Below are positions 45,201 to 48,973 of a stretch of 48,973 nt of DNA, one piece after another. A program made the translations under genes and the position numbers. The first letter of the stretch is position 1. The number at the start of each line of letters is the position of its first letter. Origin of the DNA: Nitrospira sp. CR1.2 (GTDB lineage: Bacteria > Nitrospirota > Nitrospiria > Nitrospirales > Nitrospiraceae); the NCBI GenBank assembly GCA_014055495.1, contig WIAG01000026.1, positions 1 to 48,973 on the forward strand, read 5' to 3'. The notes beneath the pieces were generated by a model, which was given only the letters and a program-made list of their open reading frames with translations, had not been told where the DNA came from and did not search any database.

Positions 45201-48200
45201 AGCCTGTCGGCGAACACCGTGACCGAGAACGCCAGCAATGGCACGGTGGTCGGGACCATCACCGGCACGGACCCCGATACAGGCGATACCAAGACCTACA
45301 GTTTCACCGACAGTGCGGGCGGGCGGTTTGCCATCCAGAGCAGTACCGGCGTGATCACCGTTGCCGACGGCAGCCTGCTCGACTATGAGAGTGCCACAAG
45401 CCACAACGTGACGGTGCGGGTGACGGACTCGGGCGGGCTCACCTACGACGAGACCTTTACGATCAACCTGACGAACGTCAACGAAGGTCCGACCTTTAGT
45501 AATCTCAACGGTGCTCCGACGTATGTCGAAGGGGGGGCTGCGGTTGTGTTGGACAGTGATGTTCAAATCACCGATCCCGAACTCTCATCGTCAAACAACT
45601 TCAGCGGTGCCACGCTGACGCTTCAACGCCAAGGTGGAACCAATAGTCAGGATATTTTCAGTGCCGCTGGGACATTGAGTCCTCTCATCGACGAAGGAGC
45701 CTTGGTCGTCAATGGCATAACCATCGGTGGTGTGTTGCAGAATGCAGGCGGTACCCTCATTCTCGTGTTCAACGGGAATGCGACGGGTGCGCTCGTCAAC
45801 GCGGCCATGCAGCAGATTGCCTATAGCAATAGCAGCGACGCGCCGCCGAATTCCGCGCAGGTGAACTGGACCTTCAGTGATGGCAACAGCGGCACACAAG
45901 GCACGGGCGGGGCACTGGGTGCCACTGGGAGTACCACCGTCACCATCACCGCTGTCAACGATACCCCGACGGACCTGAGCCTGTCGGCCGGCACCGTGGC
46001 CGAGAACGCCGGCAATGGCACGGTGGTCGGGACCGTGAGCGGAACCGATCCTGACACGGGCGATACCAAGACCTACAGCTTGACGGACACGGCGGGCGGG
46101 CGGTTTGCCATCAACAGCAGCATAGGCCAGATCACGGTGGCGGATGGCAGCCTATTGAACTACGAAATTGCGACCAGTCACAACGTGACGGTCCGGGTGA
46201 CGGATAGTGGCGGCCTGACCTACGACGAGACCTTCACGATCACCGTGACGAACGAAAACGAAGCGCCGACCGGCGCCGACGCTACGATCACGCTCGCGGA
46301 AGACACGACGCATACCCTGACTACCGCCAATTTCGGCTTCAGCGATGTGGATGCGGGGGACAGTCTGAGTGCCGTGCGGATCGACACGGTGCCGAGTGCC
46401 GGCAGCCTGACTCTCTCCGGGGTCGCCGTCACGGCCGGGCAGGTGATTACCGTCGCGGACATCACCGCCGGGAACCTGGTCTTCACCCCGGCGGCCGACG
46501 CCACCGGCACGGCCTACGCGAGTGTCACCTTTTCGGTGCGGGACAGCGCGAGCAGCTACGATGCGGCCCCCAACATGCTCACGTTCGATGTCACGCCGGT
46601 CAACGATGCGCCGGTGCTGACACGCGAAGCAAGTCTTGATTTCGAGAGCTATGTGCCTGGCAATCTTGGCACGCAGGACGGCTGGTCGATTGAGCTGTTC
46701 AATACATCGAATCAAGTACAGGTAACAGCTGGTGCCGGGCCGGATGGTGGGACGGCACTGCAATTCCCCTACTCGGGATCTGGAGTTGCCAATGCCCTCT
46801 CCAAGGTCGGGGAGACTGCACTGCCGGACTTAGTCAGTGCTGACTCGTTAACGCTGCAGTGGAGCATGCGGAATTCGTTCTGGGGGAATACCTTTGCTCT
46901 CGCGCACGATGCCAATGGTGACGGACAAATCCTAACCTCAAGCGGGGAAACTGCGATCGGAGTGTACAGCTCCCAGTCGACAAACTCACTCCAGATGCTC
47001 CTTCCGAATGGGACCAGTATTACAGTTGCCATGCCGGCTACGTTTGGGGCGGACGAATGGATCGAGTTTCGCTGGCAAATGGATTTGACCGCCAATGGCG
47101 GGCAAGGCGTTGGAACGCTGGAGTATCGCAATCTCAGCGACGGGGAGACGACTTGGAATAGCAATGCCAGCTTCACCAATGTCAATCTTGGGCTGAACCC
47201 ATTGGCGGTGGACAAAACGAACCCCGCCACGTGGGACGGCATCTACCTGTACCTCGAAGGAAGTCTGAGTGGATTTGACAACTACACCGCTACGGTCAAC
47301 GCGGATTCTGGTAGCGCGATGTTCACCGAGAATGGTGCTCCGGTCGTTCTGGACAGCAATGTCACGATTGCCGACATGGAACTCACGGCGGCCAATAATT
47401 TTAGTGGGGCGACGCTGATGCTCTCCCGCAACGGGGGCGCGAATGGGCAGGATGTGTTCAGCGCGACAGGCACCCTCTCCTCCATCTCGGCGGCGAGCGG
47501 GAATGTGGTGGTTGGTGGCACCACGATCGGAACGTACACCAACAGCGGCGGCACGTTGGTGATGACCTTCAACAGTAGTGCGACCAACACGCTGGTCAAT
47601 TCGGCGATGCAACAGCTTGCCTACAATAATTCGAGCGATGCGCCGCCGAGCTCGGTGCAGATTGACTGGAACTTCAACGACAGCAACGACGGCAGTCAGG
47701 GTACCGGCGGGGCCTTGACGGCAACCGCGAGCACGATGGTCTACATCACACCAGCCAACGACACCCCGACCGATCTGAGCCTGTCGGCGAACAGCGTGAC
47801 CGAGAACGCCAGCAATGGCACGGTGGTCGGGACCATCACCGGCACGGACCCCGATACAGGCGATACCAAGACCTACAGTTTCACCGACAGTGCGGGCGGG
47901 CGGTTTGCCATCCAGAGCAGTACCGGCGTGATCACCGTCGCCGACGGCAGCCTGCTCGACCATGAGAGTGCCACAAGCCACAACGTGACGGTGCGGGTGA
48001 CGGACTCGGGCGGGCTCACCTACGACGAGACCTTCACGATCACGGTGACGAACATGAATGAAGCGCCGACCGGCGCCGATGCCACGATCACGCTCGCGGA
48101 AGACACGACGCATACCCTGACTGCCGCCAATTTCGGCTTCAGCGATGTGGATGCGGGGGACAGTCTGAGTGCCGTGCGGATCGACACGGTGCCGAGTGCC

Positions 48201-48973
48201 GGCAGCCTGACCCTCTCCGGGGTCGCCGTCACGGCCGGGCAGGTGATTGCCGTCAGCGACCTCATGGCGGGCCAGCTCGTCTTCACCCCGGCGGCCGACG
48301 CCACCGGCACGGGCTACGCGAGTGTCACCTTTTCGGTGCGGGACAGCGCGAGCAGCTACGATGCGGCCCCCAACACGCTCACGTTCGATGTCACGCCCGT
48401 CAACGATGCGCCGGTGAACACGGTCCCGGGGGCCCAGACCGTCAACGAAGATACCGCCTTGGCCCTCAGTGGCCTCAGCGTCGCCGACGTGGACGGCAAC
48501 CTGAGTACCGTGCAACTGGGCGTGGGCAACGGGACCCTGTCGGTCACGCTTCAGGGGACCGCGACCATCAGTGCAGGCAGCAGCGGCACGGGCAGCCTGA
48601 CCCTTGCCGGCAGCCAAACCGACCTCAACGCGACCCTGGCGACGCTGATCTATCAAGGCAGCGCGCACTTCAACGGCAGTGACACCCTCACCGTCACCAG
48701 CACCGACAGCAACAGCCTCACCGACGTGGACACCGTCGCTATCACGGTCATGCCCCAGAACGATGCACCGACCCTCTCCGCCAACACAGGGAGCACGGCG
48801 GCAGAGGGGGGAACCGATACCATCACGGCCAGTGAGTTGGCCGTCACCGATGTGGACAACAGTGCCGCTCAGTTGACCTACTCCATCGGCACAGGGCCGA
48901 CGTATGGCCGATTGGAGCTGACAACGGCACCCGGTATTTCTGCAACGACGTTTACCCAGGCCGATATCGCAGC
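39249..48973 (+). CDS. Giant LEPR/DUF4347 surface protein with cadherin-like, tandem-95 and delta-60 repeats (partial, 3' end outside window)
   Basis: 3,241 codons are visible without a stop. Residues 1-50 hold a basic start and the motif FLPLEQRLMFDAAAA (34-48), a LEPR-type motif seen at the head of such proteins. A DUF4347 domain follows (about 105-250; HFIGHGDQG with H157, LVYGCDFA with C201), then a jelly-roll-like domain (about 270-420). From residue 425 on the protein is a long array: B, cadherin-like and tandem-95-like units, seven delta-60 repeats (41,628-42,830), more Ig-like units, and a concanavalin/LamG-like insert (46,614-47,290). DxDxG-like calcium positions such as TDSGG and SDVDAGD are frequent. 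It is probably exported by the four genes upstream and acts at the cell surface in adhesion; this is inference. Start ATG at 39,249; ATG at 39,267 is an alternative. Confidence 0.95.
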   Translation, partial: MGWFDFMKKKRHDEGRARKSSKAPHPAGRAKSLFLPLEQRLMFDAAAAATTAEVASEQVAQEQAEAALSADAEESGPGTGPTGSEDLVQALTTFLPTDSPSEMAFVDPTVPNYQELLSGLDPNIEVIMLDGGSDGIEQIANALAGRTGIDALHFIGHGDQGLLNLGTARLTAESMSGQYAAELATIQQALSEQADILVYGCDFAAGDEGLAAVAGLAELTGADVAASSDQTGHIDLGGDWEFEVQAGSIETDSALTDAAQMNWMGLLGIETVSDTFSSESYSNNNGTQSWSTSWSETDASGGGASGGDVRVNSSQLRIDTDTVGNAISRGVNLSGATSATLTFDYTNALLGADRIEVRVSTDGGTNYQALTGGTFSSAGNTGSGTASLDLSSYMSANTRIQFIVTATGGGERLYVDNVQVSYQTNNAPVLSDTALTLTVVEDAGAPSGAVGSLISAFTGGITDVDASAVKGIAITGTDQTNGTWYYTTDGGSAWTAVGSVSNTSALLLADNGSTRLYFAPSADYNGTSSAALTVRAWDQTSGTAGTKVTTASNGGTTAFSSATDTIDVTVSAVNDAPTDLSLSGNSVAENAANGTVVGTVTGTGPDTGDTQTYSFTDSAGGRFAIQSSTGVITVADGSLLDYESATSHNVTVRVTDSGGLTYDETFTINLTNVNEGPTGADATITLAEDTTHTLTTANFGFSDVDAGDSLSAVRIDTVPSAGSLTLSGVAVTAGQVIAVADITAGNLVFTPAADATGTGYASVTFSVRDSNGTYDAVPNTLTVDVTTQNDAPTFRIGDGQALTSFGSGWEFGRETVIQPDGKILVGGYSDSGGSDDFSLVRYNADGTLDTSFGGGDGMAFAGIVGRAETMVLQADGKVVLSGYTTTGGYQVCLVRFNADGTLDTSFGGGDGIASSGVYGSAKDVALQTDGKFLVAADLSNSNFNLMRFNSDGSLDTSFGGGSGYVSTDLAGSTDRADSLTIQSDGKVLLSGFGFNGTSFDFALVRYNTDGSLDTSFNGTGKALTDFVANSSDMGNEVRMQADGKIVVAGWSNAGGTNDFAIARYNTNGTLDTGFGTGGKVTINLGGSDLAEGLTIQSDGKILVTGTAGINGGDVGLVRLNTDGSLDTTFGGGDGIVTTDYSGASDDRGYSVAVQNDGRIVVSGTTQVGGLGGYNVALNRYSSTGSLDTTLDPVNTLNGTPTYTEGGSPVVLDADVQIFDAELSALNNFNGATLTLARNGGANAEDQLVFDGAVVTVSGPAVSVSGVQVGTYTFTGGEMTIALNGNATQALVNSLMQHILYYNVSDTPPATAQIDWAFSDGNTGAQGTGGAMQATGSTTVTIIAVNDAPVVTPIAPDVTFVESGLAQVIDATGTITDVDSSNFDGGVMTVSISANGTADDRLMVGNWGTGPGQVGVSGSDVTYGGTVIGTVSGGTSGSDPLVITFNTSATPTAVQEVYRSIQFNNVSDNPSTATRTLTIGLTDGDGGTATSQTKLVYVQGTNDAPVLTDTALALTVSEDAGAPSGTVGNLLSAFTGGITDADSGASKGIAITGTDETNGTWYYTTDGGSTWTAVGSVSNTSALLLADNGSTRLYFAPSADYNGTSTAALTLRAWDQTSGTAGTKVTTASNGGTTAFSSATDTIDVTVSAVNDTPTDLSLSAGTVAENAGNGTVVGTVSGTDPDTGDTKTYSLTDTAGGRFAINSSTGQITVADGSLLNYEIATSHNVTVRVTDSGGLTYDETFTITVTNENEAPTGADATITLAEDTTHTLTTANFGFSDVDAGDSLSAVRIDTVPSAGTLNLSGVNVTAGQVIALADITSGKLMFRPATDANGTGYTSFTFSVRDSTSTYDSAPNVLTINVTAVNDAPVMATNDGLTVSEAGSVVVSPKFLSVTDVDNRASELTFMVTTLPVNGTLLLNRVPLSLKDTFTQADIDREMLEYVHDGSETTVDSFAFVVEDGSGGAIAESTFKISITPINDTPTDLSLSANTVTENASNGTVVGTITGTDPDTGDTKTYSFTDSAGGRFAIQSSTGVITVADGSLLDYESATSHNVTVRVTDSGGLTYDETFTINLTNVNEGPTFSNLNGAPTYVEGGAAVVLDSDVQITDPELSSSNNFSGATLTLQRQGGTNSQDIFSAAGTLSPLIDEGALVVNGITIGGVLQNAGGTLILVFNGNATGALVNAAMQQIAYSNSSDAPPNSAQVNWTFSDGNSGTQGTGGALGATGSTTVTITAVNDTPTDLSLSAGTVAENAGNGTVVGTVSGTDPDTGDTKTYSLTDTAGGRFAINSSIGQITVADGSLLNYEIATSHNVTVRVTDSGGLTYDETFTITVTNENEAPTGADATITLAEDTTHTLTTANFGFSDVDAGDSLSAVRIDTVPSAGSLTLSGVAVTAGQVITVADITAGNLVFTPAADATGTAYASVTFSVRDSASSYDAAPNMLTFDVTPVNDAPVLTREASLDFESYVPGNLGTQDGWSIELFNTSNQVQVTAGAGPDGGTALQFPYSGSGVANALSKVGETALPDLVSADSLTLQWSMRNSFWGNTFALAHDANGDGQILTSSGETAIGVYSSQSTNSLQMLLPNGTSITVAMPATFGADEWIEFRWQMDLTANGGQGVGTLEYRNLSDGETTWNSNASFTNVNLGLNPLAVDKTNPATWDGIYLYLEGSLSGFDNYTATVNADSGSAMFTENGAPVVLDSNVTIADMELTAANNFSGATLMLSRNGGANGQDVFSATGTLSSISAASGNVVVGGTTIGTYTNSGGTLVMTFNSSATNTLVNSAMQQLAYNNSSDAPPSSVQIDWNFNDSNDGSQGTGGALTATASTMVYITPANDTPTDLSLSANSVTENASNGTVVGTITGTDPDTGDTKTYSFTDSAGGRFAIQSSTGVITVADGSLLDHESATSHNVTVRVTDSGGLTYDETFTITVTNMNEAPTGADATITLAEDTTHTLTAANFGFSDVDAGDSLSAVRIDTVPSAGSLTLSGVAVTAGQVIAVSDLMAGQLVFTPAADATGTGYASVTFSVRDSASSYDAAPNTLTFDVTPVNDAPVNTVPGAQTVNEDTALALSGLSVADVDGNLSTVQLGVGNGTLSVTLQGTATISAGSSGTGSLTLAGSQTDLNATLATLIYQGSAHFNGSDTLTVTSTDSNSLTDVDTVAITVMPQNDAPTLSANTGSTAAEGGTDTITASELAVTDVDNSAAQLTYSIGTGPTYGRLELTTAPGISATTFTQADIA
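40521..41624 (+). repeat. B-CAD-T95 supermodule, copy 1 (1,104 bp)
   Basis: Three in-frame units in series: B1 (40,521-40,982, 462 bp, starting at an N-A-P linker), cadherin-like CAD1 (40,983-41,279, 297 bp) and tandem-95-like T1 (41,280-41,624, 345 bp). The same three units with identical lengths recur at 43,749-44,852. The units end in NDAP or NEGP/NEAP linkers typical of bacterial cadherin-like arrays. Confidence 0.9.
41628..42830 (+). repeat. Delta-60 repeat block (seven units)
   Basis: Seven units of about 50-60 codons, each with an IQPDGKILVGG-like strand and a closing LVRYNADGTLDTSFGGGDG-like hairpin; the last is degenerate (YSSTGSLDTTLDP). This is the delta-60 repeat, which forms a beta-propeller-like fold in large bacterial surface proteins. 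The GGGDG ends resemble RTX nonapeptides but lack their nine-residue period. Confidence 0.88.
42834..43280 (+). repeat. F-type repeat, copy 1
   Basis: First of three copies of a unit that begins TYTEGGSPVVLDADVQIFD and holds NNFNGATLTLARNGGAN, a G-containing middle strand, and ends in a DWAFSDGNTGAQGTGG-like strand. The other copies are at 45,492-45,971 and 47,292-47,756; they are more diverged from each other than the CAD and T95 units. Confidence 0.8.
43749..44852 (+). repeat. B-CAD-T95 supermodule, copy 2 (1,104 bp)
   Basis: B2 (43,749-44,210), CAD2 (44,211-44,507) and T2 (44,508-44,852) have exactly the lengths of copy 1. CAD2 is closest to CAD4, not to CAD1, and T2 diverges from the other T units in its second half, so the supermodule has been patched after duplication. 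Confidence 0.9.
45195..45491 (+). repeat. Cadherin-like unit CAD3 (unpaired mosaic copy)
   Basis: 297 bp, in the same frame as the other CAD units but followed by an F unit instead of a T95 unit. Its last 190 bases look identical to those of CAD1 (41,091-41,282), while its first third matches CAD5, a mosaic pattern. Confidence 0.9.
45492..45971 (+). repeat. F-type repeat, copy 2
   Basis: Second F unit (TYVEGGAAVVLDSDVQITD, NNFSGATLTLQRQGGTN), between CAD3 and CAD4. It carries a short insertion compared with copy 1. Confidence 0.8.
45972..46613 (+). repeat. CAD4-T3 pair (642 bp)
   Basis: CAD4 (45,972-46,268) and T3 (46,269-46,613). CAD4 and the first part of T3 differ from CAD2 and T2 at only about three of 430 bases by eye, which marks a very recent exchange. 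Confidence 0.9.
47292..47756 (+). repeat. F-type repeat, copy 3
   Basis: Third F unit (MFTENGAPVVLDSNVTIAD, NNFSGATLMLSRNGGAN, ending QIDWNFNDSNDGSQGTGG), right after the LamG-like insert. Confidence 0.8.
47772..48413 (+). repeat. CAD5-T4 pair (642 bp)
   Basis: CAD5 (47,772-48,068) and T4 (48,069-48,413), again 297 plus 345 bp. CAD5 differs from CAD3 at only a few bases in its first two thirds. After it come a different Ig-like unit (48,414-48,770) and the start of a CSPG-like unit that runs off the window and has a relative at 44,853-45,182. Confidence 0.9.

Noticed and set aside
46986-48668. 560-codon open frame on the minus strand inside the giant gene
   Set aside because: It is the mirror of high-GC repeat coding sequence; it has no ribosome site and its protein is an Arg/His/Gly-rich shadow that repeats with the plus-strand units.
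40521-48973. CRISPR array
   Set aside because: The repeats are long (297-462 bp), in frame and coding; no short regularly spaced repeats with unique spacers occur.

Overview
The window is a GC-rich bacterial chromosome segment with no plasmid, phage or insertion-sequence genes. The housekeeping genes (class I ValS, NadC, BirA without a DNA-binding domain, type III pantothenate kinase, GrpE/DnaK), a FAAL-initiated NRPS and a very large cadherin-like surface protein would fit a Nitrospira-like member of the Nitrospirota. That assignment is inference; no rRNA or nitrification gene is present to confirm it.

Left part (1-15,200): a minus-strand cluster valS-nadC-birA-coaX-grpE-dnaK (dnaK cut by the window edge), followed by a 39-residue very basic protein, a REC-domain response regulator with a long helical tail, an HAD hydrolase, a class III-type sirtuin, a ketopantoate reductase fused to a molybdopterin-oxidoreductase-like tail, a MATE exporter, a DUF2779 nuclease-like protein, a tiny membrane protein and tRNA-Ser(CGA).

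Middle part (15,350-27,440): a self-contained lipopeptide locus on the plus strand. One 3,136-residue megasynthase has the order FAAL-ACP-C-A-PCP-C-A-PCP-TE, followed by a cyclic-peptide-type ABC exporter and an Sfp-type phosphopantetheinyl transferase. The second A domain reads as glycine-activating. The first has an acidic pocket, possibly for a basic amino acid. The terminal thioesterase has Cys in place of the Ser nucleophile and seems to lack the usual His. The predicted product is an N-acyl-X-Gly lipodipeptide of unknown structure.

Then (27,430-32,880, minus strand): tadA, an ECF sigma factor with its membrane anti-sigma factor (RskA type), a glycosyltransferase-like protein, and four small genes, two of them TPR proteins.

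Right part (33,200-48,973, plus strand): a tightly packed row of a TolC-like outer-membrane lipoprotein, a periplasmic adaptor, a GAF-HlyD fusion and a PqqD-like/M50 protease/HlyD fusion. It is followed by the first 3,241 codons of a giant surface protein with an N-terminal LEPR-like motif, a DUF4347 domain and long arrays of cadherin-like, tandem-95-like and delta-60 repeats. No ABC ATPase lies in this row. I propose that these genes form a dedicated export and processing system for the giant protein; this is the most interesting candidate system here, together with the lipopeptide locus. The repeats of the giant protein are near-identical mosaics at the DNA level, pointing to recent duplication and gene conversion.
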